Below, in pieces: positions 8,803 through 18,252 of a stretch of DNA of 64,000 nt. The stretch is from assembly GCA_018644665.1 (NCBI GenBank), contig JABGQA010000050.1, positions 62,001-126,000 of the forward strand, read 5' to 3'. The notes under the pieces were generated by a model. It had not been told where the DNA came from. It did no database searches and was given only the letters and a program-made list of their open reading frames with translations. The position numbers and the translations under genes were made by a program. The stretch's first letter is position 1, and the number at the start of each line of letters is the position of its first letter. This DNA is from Candidatus Poribacteria bacterium (GTDB lineage Bacteria; Poribacteria; WGA-4E; GCA-2687025).

Positions 8803-9987
8803 TTGAAATCCGCCTATGACGTCATCGTAGTCGGCGCCGGGCCAGGTGGGTCCACGGCTGCGCGATACGCCGCCGAGCTTGGCCTCGACACGCTGCTGCT
8901 CGAGAAGCGACAGGAAGTCGGCGCGCCTGTCCGATGCGCCGAGGGCATCGGCACGCAGACGATGAAGCGTTTCATAGAGCCTGACCCGAGCTGGGTCGCT
9001 CTCGTCATCAACCGCTGCCGGCTGATCGCGCCTAACGGCAAGTACGTCGAGATCGAGGCGCCGGGCGAGGGGCTGATACTCGAGCGGAAGATATTCGACC
9101 GTCGCCTCGCAGAGCTCGCCGCCGAGAAGGGCGCGGACGTCCGCTGCAAGGCTCGCGTCACCAGCGTTCTCAAGGACGGCGACGCCGTCACAGGCGTGGA
9201 GGTAAAGCACCTCGGCAAGGACTACAAGATCCACGCGAAGATCGTCATCGCCGCGGACGGCGTTGAGTCCCAGGTAGCGCGCTGGGGTGGCGTCAACACC
9301 ACCGTGAAGCTCGTCGACTTGGACGCGTGCGCACAGTTCCTTGTCGCGGGAATGAACCTCGATCCGGTGGATTGCTGCTACTTCTACGTCGGACACGACT
9401 ACGCGCCCGGCGGGTACGCCTGGATCTTCCCCAAGCGCAGCGATCTCGCGAACGTCGGTCTCGGCATCACCCCTCTGCACACGACCAAAACGGGGGAAAC
9501 CGCGGCGGACGTTCTGCATCGATGGATGGCCAAGGAGTTCCCGAACGCCTCGATCGTCTCAATGGTCGTCGGCGGCATCCCCATTGATGGGAAGCCTCGG
9601 CAAATATCGGCGTCCGGCCTGATGATCATAGGCGACGCGGCACACCAGGCGGACCCGATGACCGGCGGCGGCATCACCAACGCGATGATCGCGGGACAGA
9701 TCGCGGCGCAGGTGGGCGCGAAGGCGATGCGCGCCAACGACGTTTCCGCGGACGCCCTCGCGGAATACGACAAGCGGTGGCACAAGGAAGTCGGCAGAGC
9801 GTTCAAGCCGCTGCTCAGCATCCGCGACGAGGTCATGGTCTATGACGACGAGTTCCTGAACGACCTAGCAGGCCGACTCGGCGACCGCCCGCGGCTGACC
9901 GTGGTCGACGTGTTCAAGACCGCCGTCCGCACCCGTCCCCGCCTGCTGTGGGATCTAGGGCAACTCGCCGCCATGGGCTGGTTCTAG
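8803..9987 (+). CDS. Geranylgeranyl reductase family flavoprotein
   Basis: A 394-residue FAD enzyme. It has an N-terminal Rossmann motif (VIVVGAGPGGSTAARYAAE), then EKRQEVGAPVRCAEGI, which is the conserved GGR signature with a cysteine next to the flavin, then GGYAWIFPK, and the second FAD motif GDAAHQADPMTGGGI. These enzymes saturate the double bonds of geranylgeranyl chains in archaeal lipids or in chlorophyll and quinone tails. The likely start is TTG at 8803; no better start with a ribosome site is present. It follows the ferredoxin directly and seems to be the last gene of the run, as a 14-base palindrome follows the stop. Confidence 0.9.
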   Translation: MKSAYDVIVVGAGPGGSTAARYAAELGLDTLLLEKRQEVGAPVRCAEGIGTQTMKRFIEPDPSWVALVINRCRLIAPNGKYVEIEAPGEGLILERKIFDRRLAELAAEKGADVRCKARVTSVLKDGDAVTGVEVKHLGKDYKIHAKIVIAADGVESQVARWGGVNTTVKLVDLDACAQFLVAGMNLDPVDCCYFYVGHDYAPGGYAWIFPKRSDLANVGLGITPLHTTKTGETAADVLHRWMAKEFPNASIVSMVVGGIPIDGKPRQISASGLMIIGDAAHQADPMTGGGITNAMIAGQIAAQVGAKAMRANDVSADALAEYDKRWHKEVGRAFKPLLSIRDEVMVYDDEFLNDLAGRLGDRPRLTVVDVFKTAVRTRPRLLWDLGQLAAMGWF

Positions 9988-10001
9988 CGGGAGCGCTCCC
10001 G
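9988..10001. promoter_or_regulatory. 14-base perfect palindrome after reductase gene
   Basis: CGGGAGCGCTCCCG begins directly after the TAG stop of the reductase. It could fold as a tight hairpin that protects or ends the transcript, but it has no T-run. A protein-binding site is the alternative. Confidence 0.4.
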
Positions 10002-10079
10002 GAGACCGCCCGCGGCCCACGCCCCTCGACGTACTCCGACCTGCACCCGTGCATCCATATCAACGCGGCCTGACCGCCG

Positions 10080-10108
10080 TTGCGAGACCGCGTCCCGCCT
10101 GCTACATT
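10080..10108 (+). promoter_or_regulatory. Candidate sigma-70 promoter for the fucosidase operon
   Basis: TTGCGA (10080-10085), a 17-base spacer and TACATT (10103-10108) lie in the 185-base gap before the fucosidase. Each hexamer matches the consensus at four of six positions. Transcription would start near 10115, leaving a leader of about 58 bases. This would begin the fucosidase-sulfatase-LamG transcript. Confidence 0.45.
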
Positions 10109-10172
10109 GGGAATCCGGGCGCGAAGGCGTCTCGCCGTCCTACGCCGCCCATGACACCCGCGAGCATCTAGC

Positions 10173-12476
10173 ATGAAGCTCTGGTTCCGCCGCCCCGCTG
10201 GAACGTGGGAGCACGCGCTCCCGATCGGGTGTGGGCGCCTCGGCGCGATGGTCCATGGCGACCCGTCCGCAGAACACCTGCAACTGAACGAGGAGACGCT
10301 CTGGGCAGGCGAGCCCAGGGAAGTCAACAACCCACGGGCCCTCGGATCGCTGGCGCGCGTCCGCGCGCTGCTGTTCGAGGGCCGTGTCGCCGAAGCGACC
10401 GAACTCGCGAACGCGGACCTCCTCGGCGAGCCGTGCAAGATTCGTCCGTACCAGACGCTCGGCGACGTGACCCTGGACATGGGTCATGGTCCGAACACGA
10501 CGGCGTATCGCCGCGACCTCGATCTGGATAGCGCCATCGCGACCGTGACCTACGAGGTCGATGGGGCGCGCTACGTCCGCGAGACGTTCGCGTCGCATCC
10601 AGCTCAGGCGATCTTCGTTCGAGTGACGTGTGACCGAAACCCCGCCGACGGCGAGTGTCGGCGCATCGCGATCGGGCTCAGCGGGGACGGCGGCTTCGTC
10701 GGTCGCGCCGACGACAGCCGCACGCTGATCATGACAGGGCGCGCGGAGGCCGAGACAGACGCCGGCGTTGGCGTGACGTTCGAGGCCGCGATCGCGCCGT
10801 GCCCGGACGACGGAGACGTGACCGCCGTACCCCGCGAGGACGGCGATCGGCTGGTCGTCGCATGGAGGCGGTCGGTAACTATCGTGATTGCGGGCGCAAC
10901 GAGCTACGGCGGCGCCGACGCGCGCGTGGCCAACGACGAGACACTGACGGTGGCCTGTTCCCGACCGTACTGTGAACAGCGCGCCGAACACGTCGAGGAT
11001 CACCGCCGGCTGTACCGACGCGTGACCCTCGACCTTGGCGGAGACGACCTGTCGGCGACGCCAACTGACGAGCGCGTCGCGCGGGTGCGGCATGGCGCGG
11101 ACGACGCCGGTCTCGTAGCGGAGTACTTCCAGTTCGGGAGGTACTTGCTCATCGCCAGTTCGAGACCCGGCGGGCTTCCCGCGAACCTGCAGGGCATTTG
11201 GGCCGAAGGCCTCGACCCGCCCTGGCAGAGCGACTTCCATCTGAACATCAACCTGCAGATGAACTACTGGCCCGCCGAGACGGCCAACCTGGCCGAGTGC
11301 CACCTGCCGCTCTTCGACCTGCTCGATTCACTGCGCGAGCCTGGCCGCGAGACAGCGCGCGTGCATTACGGCGCCGGCGGGTTCGTGGCCCACCACGTCA
11401 CGGACGTCTGGGGATTCACCGTCCCTGCCGACGCGGCGCACTGGGGACTGTGGCCCATGGGCGCGGCGTGGACGTGCCTGCACCTTTGGGAGCACTACGC
11501 GTTCTCGCTCGACGAGGCGTTCCTCGCGGAGACCGCCTATCCGATCATCCGCGAGGCGTGCGAGTTCTTCCTGGACTACCTCGTCGAGGCGCCGGACGGG
11601 ACGCTCGTGACGGGGCCGTCGATGTCTCCCGAGAATTCCTACACGACGGAAGGCGGAGAAACGGGCGTCACGTGCATGGGGCCGTCCATGGACACGCAGA
11701 TCGTCCGCGACCTGTTCCGGCGGTGTATCGCTGCGTCCGGCATTCTGGCGCGCGACGACGCCTTCGCACGTCGGCTGCGGGAAACGGTGGGCCGGCTGCC
11801 CGAGACGAAGATCGGCAAGCACGGTCAGATCCAGGAGTGGGCCGAGGACTACGACGAGCCCGAGCCCGGCCACCGCCACATGTCCCATCTGTTCGCGCTG
11901 CACCCCGGCGACGAGATCACCCCGCGAGGTACGCCTGAGCTGGCTGCCGCCGCGCGGCGGGTCCTCGACCGCAGGCTCGAACACGGCGGTGGCCACACGG
12001 GCTGGAGCCGGGCGTGGATCGTGAACTTCTTCGCGCGGCTCGGAGACGGAAAGGCTGCGTACGAGCACTTGCACGCTCTACTGGCGCACTCGACGAACCC
12101 GAACCTGCTCGACACCCACCCGCCCTTCCAGATCGACGGGAACTTCGGCGGCACGGCGGGTGTTGCGGAGATGCTGCTGCAGAGCCACGCCGGCGAGGTC
12201 CACCTGCTCCCCGCGCTACCGGACGCGTGGCCAACCGGTCGCGTTGGCGGTCTGCGCGCACGTGGAGGCTTCGAGGTGGACATCGCGTGGGCGGAAGGTG
12301 TGTTGACCGAAGCGACCGTCCGGGCGACACGCGGCGTCGAGTGCCGCGTCCGATCCGACGCCGAACTGCGCGTCACTCTAAACGGCGCGCCGGTCGAGCA
12401 ATCACGCGCCGACGACGGGGCGACCGTGTTTCAGGCGCGCGCGAGCCATGCGTACCGCTTGAGGAGAGTCGGCTAG
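10173..12476 (+). CDS. GH95-family alpha-L-fucosidase
   Basis: A 767-residue protein covering the whole GH95 architecture. The N-terminal beta-sandwich opens with [22 protein letters not shown] and LNEETLWAG. The (alpha/alpha)6 barrel holds [20 protein letters not shown], the NIN...MNYWPAE motif (residues about 358-370, catalytic Asn pair) and [10 protein letters not shown] (about 553-562), which carries the Glu that acts as general acid in known members. The C-terminal beta domain ends near [13 protein letters not shown]. It should release L-fucose by inversion. No signal peptide is visible, so it may work on imported oligosaccharides. The sulfatase 60 bases downstream suggests sulfated fucans as the source. 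Confidence 0.93.
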   Translation: MKLWFRRPAGTWEHALPIGCGRLGAMVHGDPSAEHLQLNEETLWAGEPREVNNPRALGSLARVRALLFEGRVAEATELANADLLGEPCKIRPYQTLGDVTLDMGHGPNTTAYRRDLDLDSAIATVTYEVDGARYVRETFASHPAQAIFVRVTCDRNPADGECRRIAIGLSGDGGFVGRADDSRTLIMTGRAEAETDAGVGVTFEAAIAPCPDDGDVTAVPREDGDRLVVAWRRSVTIVIAGATSYGGADARVANDETLTVACSRPYCEQRAEHVEDHRRLYRRVTLDLGGDDLSATPTDERVARVRHGADDAGLVAEYFQFGRYLLIASSRPGGLPANLQGIWAEGLDPPWQSDFHLNINLQMNYWPAETANLAECHLPLFDLLDSLREPGRETARVHYGAGGFVAHHVTDVWGFTVPADAAHWGLWPMGAAWTCLHLWEHYAFSLDEAFLAETAYPIIREACEFFLDYLVEAPDGTLVTGPSMSPENSYTTEGGETGVTCMGPSMDTQIVRDLFRRCIAASGILARDDAFARRLRETVGRLPETKIGKHGQIQEWAEDYDEPEPGHRHMSHLFALHPGDEITPRGTPELAAAARRVLDRRLEHGGGHTGWSRAWIVNFFARLGDGKAAYEHLHALLAHSTNPNLLDTHPPFQIDGNFGGTAGVAEMLLQSHAGEVHLLPALPDAWPTGRVGGLRARGGFEVDIAWAEGVLTEATVRATRGVECRVRSDAELRVTLNGAPVEQSRADDGATVFQARASHAYRLRRVG

Positions 12477-12536
12477 CGACCGCGCTGTCGAGGACGCCTG
12501 GCAGCGAGACTGCGGAGCCCAAAGGGAGCACACCAC

Positions 12537-14156
12537 ATGGCGCACACGAACATCCTGCTGCTCTACGTAGACCAGATGCGGTACGACGCGATGGGATGCG
12601 CGGGCAACCCGGTGATACGGACGCCTGCGCTGGATCGGCTCGCCGCCGAGGGCGCGAACTTCACGCGCGCCGTGACGTCGGTTCCGGTATGCGTGGCGGC
12701 TCGCCATTCGCTGCTCACGGGTCATCGGTGCGCGACGCACGGGCGCTTCGCCAACAACAGGCCCGAGCCCGAGCCGAACCTTTACACGATCCCACAACTC
12801 CTCGGCTCTGCCGGGTACCTGACTCGCGCGATCGGCAAGATGCACTGGATCCCGCCGCGCAGGCACTACGGCTTCCAGACCATGGAGCTGATGGAGGAGA
12901 TCCCCTCGCACCGCGAGGAGGACGAATACCTGATGTACCTGAAGGCGAACGGCTACGGGCACGTTCGCCAGGCGCACGGCGTCCGCAACCTGCTGTACCA
13001 CCAGCCGCAAGTATCCGCGATCCCCGAGGAACACCATGGCAGCACGTGGGTAGCCGACCGGACCGTGGACTTCCTGCGCGCCAACCACCACAGGCCGTTC
13101 TTCTGCTGGTCGTCGTGGATCGCCCCGCACCTCCCGTGGAATGCCCCCGAGCCGTTTGCCTCCATGTACCCGGTGGACGAGGTAGACGCGCCGTACGCCT
13201 GGGACCAGGATCGCGAGACACTCGCGCCCAGCCTGCGCACGAACAAGGCGACGGCGGACGTCGAGTTCGCGTCGATGGAGCACCTCAAGCGGATTCGCGC
13301 GCTTTACTACGGGAACATCAGCCTCATCGACAAGGGCGTCGGACGCATCCTCCGTGCGCTGGACGCGTTGGGGATCGCGGAGAACACGCTCGTCCTATTC
13401 GCGTCGGACCACGGGGAGATGATGGGTGACCATGGGCAGTTTCAGAAGAGCAAGCCCTACGAAGCGTCGATGCGCGTGCCGTTTCTGATGCGGCTGCCGG
13501 GCCGTGTCGAGGCGGGGTCGCAGCCAGACGATCGCGTCAGTCAGGTAGACATGATGCCGACGTGCCTGGAAGCGGCGGGTGTTGCGTATCCGGGGCCGGT
13601 GGACCTGCCTGGAGACTCGCTGCTGGGACGCGACGTAGGAGGGCCGGCAACACCGCGCGATGAATACGTCGTCGAGCACGGCGGCGGCAGCAACCGTTGG
13701 CTGTCGCTCCTGCGCGGCCCGTGGAAGTACAACTACTACATCCAGGGCGGCTGGGAGGAGCTCTTCCACCTCGAAGACGACCCGCGCGAGATGATGAACC
13801 TTGTACTCGGGGGTGGCGATAGCGCGGCTCGGGCCGTCGCGGACGAGATGAAGCGCGACCTCACGGCATGGGAACGCGAGCACGGCTTCGACACTACCCT
13901 CGACGACGACGGCGAGCTCCGGGCCGTAGAGCCGCCACCGAACCCGTCGCGCCGCCCGAATTCGCAGTTCCCGGCGTGGGTCGACAACTTGCCGCCGGAG
14001 GAGATGGCGCTCATGGAGACGCCCGGCGAGTCGGTGCTGAACGCGATGCAGCATGAGTGGACATACGGCCTCTGCGACCTGAACCTGCGCGCGTACAAGG
14101 AGGCCGGCGGGTCGCTCGACGGTACAGAAGCTCAGGAGCTACTGGACGATCAGTAG
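12537..14156 (+). CDS. S1-family sulfatase (CxAxR type)
   Basis: A 539-residue sulfatase. It begins with the strand NILLLYVDQMRYDAMGC, whose Asp and Gln are metal ligands. The maturation motif CVAAR lies at about residues 52-56, where the Cys would become formylglycine; this is the CxAxR variant of CxPxR. Further metal ligands lie in ASDHGEMMGDHGQF. No signal peptide is visible, so it would act in the cytoplasm on imported substrate. The start ATG follows AAAGGGAGCACACCAC. Neighbouring fucosidase points to sulfated fucose oligosaccharides, but substrate cannot be read from the sequence. No recognised sulfatase-maturing enzyme lies nearby. Confidence 0.93.
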   Translation: MAHTNILLLYVDQMRYDAMGCAGNPVIRTPALDRLAAEGANFTRAVTSVPVCVAARHSLLTGHRCATHGRFANNRPEPEPNLYTIPQLLGSAGYLTRAIGKMHWIPPRRHYGFQTMELMEEIPSHREEDEYLMYLKANGYGHVRQAHGVRNLLYHQPQVSAIPEEHHGSTWVADRTVDFLRANHHRPFFCWSSWIAPHLPWNAPEPFASMYPVDEVDAPYAWDQDRETLAPSLRTNKATADVEFASMEHLKRIRALYYGNISLIDKGVGRILRALDALGIAENTLVLFASDHGEMMGDHGQFQKSKPYEASMRVPFLMRLPGRVEAGSQPDDRVSQVDMMPTCLEAAGVAYPGPVDLPGDSLLGRDVGGPATPRDEYVVEHGGGSNRWLSLLRGPWKYNYYIQGGWEELFHLEDDPREMMNLVLGGGDSAARAVADEMKRDLTAWEREHGFDTTLDDDGELRAVEPPPNPSRRPNSQFPAWVDNLPPEEMALMETPGESVLNAMQHEWTYGLCDLNLRAYKEAGGSLDGTEAQELLDDQ

Positions 14157-14395
14157 GGCGACGCGCTGGGAGCACAGATGCACGGGCCGGTGAGCGATTC
14201 TGGCGCCGTGGACCTCTGCATCCATGGCGAGTGCAAGTTTGCCAGCGTGTCGTTCCCGTACCGCCACGCCCGAGCCATCGGCTGCGCGCGTTTGCGGGCA
14301 GCCGCGTGAGGTGCTACGTGTGTGAGGCGACGCGCCATGCGTCCGGCTGCGCCTCCAAATGCCGCCGAACAGTGAACCACCTGGAGACCCATTCG

Positions 14396-15154
14396 ATGTA
14401 CCGCCCGTCCCGAGCGTGTATCGCGTTCCTCGCGCTGCTAGTCGTCGTGTCCGCGGCCACGGCCGCCCAGCCGGTCGTGTACCTCCCCTTTGAGGAGGCG
14501 GCGGGAGACACCGTCAAGGACGCATCGGAGTCCGGCAACGACGGGACCATCGCCGGAGCTGTGACACGAGTCGATGGCCGCTTTGGGCGCGCTATCGAGC
14601 TGGCCGCAGGCGGGCATGTCGACCTAGTCGAGATACCCGTGTACGACGTCACGTCCGCGGTGACCATCGTCGTCTGGGTGGCCACCGATGCCGTCACGAC
14701 GTGGGCGCGGATCGTGGACAAGTCACAGTGGCAGAGCAACGGCTTCGACATCGCGCTGAGTCAGGTCACGCACGCGCCTTTCTTCGAGTTTTTCGTGGAC
14801 GACACTACGACTCAGGCCCTGGCCACCACCCCCGCGGACGATGGGGAATGGCACTTCATCGCCGGGACCTTCGGCGGGAAGGTCGCCAGGATCTACGTGG
14901 ATGGGGTGATGGAGCAGGAAGTAGCATCCACGGGAGACGTCGACATCGCGACCAACGACTGGCCGATTCGACTTGGCAGGGAAGCGAACGCGGCGATGGG
15001 ACAACAGTACATCGGCAAGCTGGACGAGGTGGCGATGTACGATGTCGAGCTGTCGGAGGCGGAGATCCTCGACATCTACGAGAACGGCATGCCAGCGACG
15101 CTCGGGGTGACCGCGATGCGCAAGCTCGCGGTAGCGTGGGCGGCGCTGAAGTAG
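14396..15154 (+). CDS. Secreted LamG-domain (concanavalin A-like) protein
   Basis: A 252-residue exported protein. A clear signal peptide (FLALLVVVSAATAAQ) is followed by one LamG/jelly-roll domain: VYLPFEEAAGDTVKDASESG at its start, GRFGRAIEL, WHFIAGTFGG, ARIYVDGV and GKLDEVAMYDVELSEAEI at its end. This sequence style is common in planctomycete-, verrucomicrobial- and poribacterial-type genomes, where such proteins bind glycans or surfaces. The ATG at 14396 sits before the signal peptide; longer upstream frames overlap the sulfatase. It is 239 bases from the sulfatase, and that gap shows nothing gene-like. It probably binds the polysaccharide that the two enzymes upstream attack. Confidence 0.85.
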   Translation: MYRPSRACIAFLALLVVVSAATAAQPVVYLPFEEAAGDTVKDASESGNDGTIAGAVTRVDGRFGRAIELAAGGHVDLVEIPVYDVTSAVTIVVWVATDAVTTWARIVDKSQWQSNGFDIALSQVTHAPFFEFFVDDTTTQALATTPADDGEWHFIAGTFGGKVARIYVDGVMEQEVASTGDVDIATNDWPIRLGREANAAMGQQYIGKLDEVAMYDVELSEAEILDIYENGMPATLGVTAMRKLAVAWAALK

Positions 15155-15794
15155 CACGGATGGGATGCTGGCGCCCCCGACTGCGACCGCGACGCTCGAC
15201 CGGACAGCTCCGAACACCCTACGCATGCGACTAACCAGAGTCGCCGCCTGCAGTTCGCCGGGCATCACGCTCCGGCGAACTGACTACCAAAGCCCGCGCG
15301 AAGCGTTGCGCAGTCGCCCGGCTTCCCGGCCGACCCGCGGGGCGACCATGGCCGCCGTCGCTGTTTCCTCCGCAGGAGCGCGAAAAGGCTGGAGTCACGC
15401 CACACGCCAACGCCAACGCCAGGACAGCTCGATGCGTCGGCCTCCTCACTCCTGCACGGCTCACCGCGCCGCGGCGCCAACGCACAGGCAAGGTGCTACG
15501 AGACCACACTGAGCCGGCCCCACGTCGCCAAGATCGCACGAGCCTCCACGACGGGACATATCCGGCCGTCGACCCGATGGAGCCCACGCCCGTGACGCGA
15601 GCGCGGTGGGCAAGCGTTCGCACGCCCGTAGGCGCATACTGTAGCGCGTTGCACGCACCCTATCGCCGTCGGCTGCGCCTCACAGGCCCGCCGCGTCACC
15701 CGCTAAGGGATGCCGGGTGGCAGCGCTGATGTATCGGGGCGTGTGGCGATCGGCGTGAGGTGAAGGCAAGCGGCTACGGTGGAGGATTCAGACG
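15155..15794. other. 640-base intergenic stretch without a convincing gene
   Basis: All reading frames here are short, arginine-, alanine- and proline-rich, lack ribosome sites and look like random GC-rich sequence. The stretch holds an 11-base inverted repeat near its start, a 7-base pair GTCGCCC/GGGCGAC around 15314-15346 and a short CCAACG-type triple repeat near 15409-15421. It ends in the GGAGG ribosome site of the next gene. It is the longest gene-free part of the window and separates two operons. Confidence 0.7.
15251..15282 (+). terminator. Stem-loop after LamG gene, possible terminator
   Basis: CAGTTCGCCGG (15251-15261) and CCGGCGAACTG (15272-15282) pair perfectly over 11 bases around a 10-base loop. 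No T-run follows, so it would not be a classical rho-independent terminator. It could mark the 3' end of the fucosidase-sulfatase-LamG transcript, or be an operator. Confidence 0.45.
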
Positions 15795-16811
15795 ATGGCA
15801 GTGGCGAAACGGCTGGTGTTCCCCTCGAAGATGCAGGTCGAGGTCGAGGAGTTCGAGATCCCGGACGATCCGAAGCCGGGCGAAGTCATCGTCGAGAACC
15901 TGTGCAGCCTCATCAGTCCCGGCACGGAACTGGCGATGTTCACGGAGACGCACATCGGGTTCCCCATCCCCGACTTCACGTACGCGAGCTTCCCCTTCAG
16001 GCCGGGCTACGCGACGGTCGGCCGCGCCGCGAAAGTAGGCTTCGGCGTCGACGACATCGCCGAAGGCGATGTGATCTTCACGCGCAACGGCCACGAGTCG
16101 CACACGCTCGTTCGCACGAGCCGGCCGATCCACAAGGCGCCGCCGGGGATGGCCGTCCAACACGTCCCGTTCGCTGCGTTGGCCCAGATCGCGCTCACGG
16201 CAGTGCGAGTGACCGACACGCGGCTGGGGTTCACGGCGGCGGTCTTCGGGCAGGGGCTCATAGGCAACCTCGCGGCGCAACTGCTGCAGCGCGCCGGTGC
16301 GCTTCGGGTCGTCGGGATCGACGTGATGCAGCATCGCCTGGACCTCTCGGCGCAGTGCCACATCGACAGCCAGATCAACCCCGCGCACACGAAGGACCTC
16401 GACGACATGCTGGACCATCTCGCGCATGGGGCCGGCTTCCACATCGTCGTCGAGGCAACCGGTGATCCGTCGGTGATCCCGCAGGCAGTCAAGACGGCGC
16501 GCGAACGCGGTCAGGTCGTGCTGCTGGGAAGCCCTCGCGGGACGACGCAGATCGACCCCTACTTCGACGTACACGTGCCCGGAGTGTCGATCATCGGCGC
16601 ACACGGCCGGCACGTGGCCAACACCACCGAGTTCGGCGATCCCGATCCGACAGAGCTGATGTTGGCGTTTATCGCGGAGAAGAAGATCACGGTCGCGCCG
16701 CTGATCACACACACATTCGCCGCGAGCGATGCATCGAAGGCGTACAACGGACTGCTCAGCCGCAAGGACAGCCACCTCGGCGTGCTCCTGGATCTGAAGC
16801 AGTGGGGGTGA
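15795..16811 (+). CDS. MDR-superfamily (zinc alcohol dehydrogenase-like) oxidoreductase
   Basis: A 338-residue medium-chain dehydrogenase/reductase. The N-terminal GroES-like part has SLISPGTELAMF and FPFRPGYATVGR. The Rossmann part has VFGQGLIGNLAAQLL and VVEATGDPSVI. The catalytic-zinc cysteine seen in classical alcohol dehydrogenases is Ser here (CSLISPGTE), so it may lack catalytic zinc, like sugar- or BchC-like branches. It probably oxidises a sugar or sugar alcohol with NAD(P)+. The start follows GGAGGATTCAGACG. It overlaps the following sulfatase start, so the two are coupled and likely act on the same substrate. Confidence 0.85.
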   Translation: MAVAKRLVFPSKMQVEVEEFEIPDDPKPGEVIVENLCSLISPGTELAMFTETHIGFPIPDFTYASFPFRPGYATVGRAAKVGFGVDDIAEGDVIFTRNGHESHTLVRTSRPIHKAPPGMAVQHVPFAALAQIALTAVRVTDTRLGFTAAVFGQGLIGNLAAQLLQRAGALRVVGIDVMQHRLDLSAQCHIDSQINPAHTKDLDDMLDHLAHGAGFHIVVEATGDPSVIPQAVKTARERGQVVLLGSPRGTTQIDPYFDVHVPGVSIIGAHGRHVANTTEFGDPDPTELMLAFIAEKKITVAPLITHTFAASDASKAYNGLLSRKDSHLGVLLDLKQWG

Positions 16812-18238
16812 CGCCTCGGCGACCCAACCTCCTGTTCGTGTTCTCGGACCAGCACCGTGCGACCGACCTGGGATGCTACGGGAACGGGCATGTCCGCACG
16901 CCCCATCTCGACGCCTTCGCCGCGCAGGGCGCGCGGGCGAAGGTCGCCGTGTCGAACACGCCTGTGTGCGGGCCGTACCGCGCGAGCTTGATGACGGGGA
17001 TGTACACGCACCGCTGCGGCTACCCGACGAACTACCTGCCGTTTCGTCCGCCGGGGCCGTGCGTTGCCGACGTGTTCAAGGCGAACGGGTACGACACCGG
17101 TTACGTCGGCAAGTGGCATCTCAACTTCCCCGACGGCGACCATGAGCAGAACCGTTCGGACGATCCGGCTGCGGGGTTCGTGCCGCACAACTCGCGGCAT
17201 GGGTTCGACGACTACTGGGCCGCGTTCAACGGGGGCCACCAATACCACTCCTGGACGTACTACCGCGACGAGCCGACGCCCATCCACGTGAACGCGTACC
17301 AGCCGGAGACGCAAGTCGATCAGGCGTTGGAGTTCATCCGCGAGCGGCAGGCGCACGGAACTCCGTGGTGTCTGTTCCTCTCGTGGGGGCCGCCGCACAC
17401 CCCATTCGACCCACCGCATGGCTACGCGGAGCCGTACGACGGGACGCCACTTCCACAGAACGTCCCCGATGGTCGGGCGGCGGAATACGCGTCCGACGCG
17501 TTGCCGAAGTACTACGGCCTGATACAGACGCTCGACGAGGCGTTCGGCAGGCTGATGGCGGAACTCGATCGCATGGGCGCGGCGGAGGACACGATCTCCG
17601 TCTACACATCCGACCACGGGGAGATGCTCGGTAGCCACGGGTACCGGGGGAACAAGCGGTGGCCCTACGAGGCTTCGCTGCGCGTGCCGCTGCTCGTGCG
17701 GTACCCCGGGCAGATCCGCGCCGGGAGCGTTCTGAACAGGCCGGTGGGAACCCCGGACCTGTATCCGACGCTTGTGGATCTCGCCGGACTGACGCCGCCG
17801 TGTGGCCTGGACGGCCGGAGCGCGGCCACGGCGCTCCTGACCGGCGACGAGTCTCACCGTGACCAGTACGCCTACTGCTCCATGCCGTACGCGTACGTTC
17901 CGTGGCCGGGATGGCGGGCCCTGCGCAGCCCGCGGCACATGTACGCGCGTACCCAGGACGGCCCGTGGATGCTCTACGACATGGACCGCGATCCCTGGGA
18001 GACCCGCAACCTCGTGAGCGACGCGGCGTCTGCCGACCTCGTCGCTGAGATGGAGGCGGCGCTCTGCCGATGCATGGCAGATGTCGGGGACGACTGGGGG
18101 TACCGTGTGGACTCCGGGGACTGGCGCCTCTGGCAGCCGGATACAAGCAAGATGCGCGCGAACGACCTGGGTGTGCCGTGGCCGGGCTCCGAGGCACTGA
18201 CCGACGCGCCGGATTCCCGACACGCTCGGGAGCGCTGA
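16802..18238 (+). CDS. S1-family sulfatase (CxPxR type)
   Basis: A 478-residue sulfatase. It opens with NLLFVFSDQHRATDLGCYGN, carries the formylglycine motif CGPYR at about residues 56-60 and keeps the metal site YTSDHGEMLGSHG. Active-site helpers GKWHLN and WGPPHTPF are present. No signal peptide is visible. Two GTG starts are possible: 16802, or 16808 inside a GTGA overlap with the dehydrogenase stop; the second is equally good. It is coupled to the dehydrogenase upstream and 14 bases from the membrane protein downstream, so the group probably imports and desulfates a sulfated sugar. Confidence 0.92.
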   Translation: MGVTPRRPNLLFVFSDQHRATDLGCYGNGHVRTPHLDAFAAQGARAKVAVSNTPVCGPYRASLMTGMYTHRCGYPTNYLPFRPPGPCVADVFKANGYDTGYVGKWHLNFPDGDHEQNRSDDPAAGFVPHNSRHGFDDYWAAFNGGHQYHSWTYYRDEPTPIHVNAYQPETQVDQALEFIRERQAHGTPWCLFLSWGPPHTPFDPPHGYAEPYDGTPLPQNVPDGRAAEYASDALPKYYGLIQTLDEAFGRLMAELDRMGAAEDTISVYTSDHGEMLGSHGYRGNKRWPYEASLRVPLLVRYPGQIRAGSVLNRPVGTPDLYPTLVDLAGLTPPCGLDGRSAATALLTGDESHRDQYAYCSMPYAYVPWPGWRALRSPRHMYARTQDGPWMLYDMDRDPWETRNLVSDAASADLVAEMEAALCRCMADVGDDWGYRVDSGDWRLWQPDTSKMRANDLGVPWPGSEALTDAPDSRHARER

Positions 18239-18252
18239 CCGAGGAGACTCGC

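Noticed and set aside
14157..14395. tRNA or small RNA gene in the intergenic gaps.
   Set aside because: No gap in the window shows a cloverleaf-like set with a GTTCGA-type T-loop; I could not run a tRNA search, so absence is a visual judgement.
15493..15729. Small plus-strand frame in the 640-base gap.
   Set aside because: No ribosome site, arginine- and proline-rich composition typical of random GC-rich reading, and no recognisable pattern.
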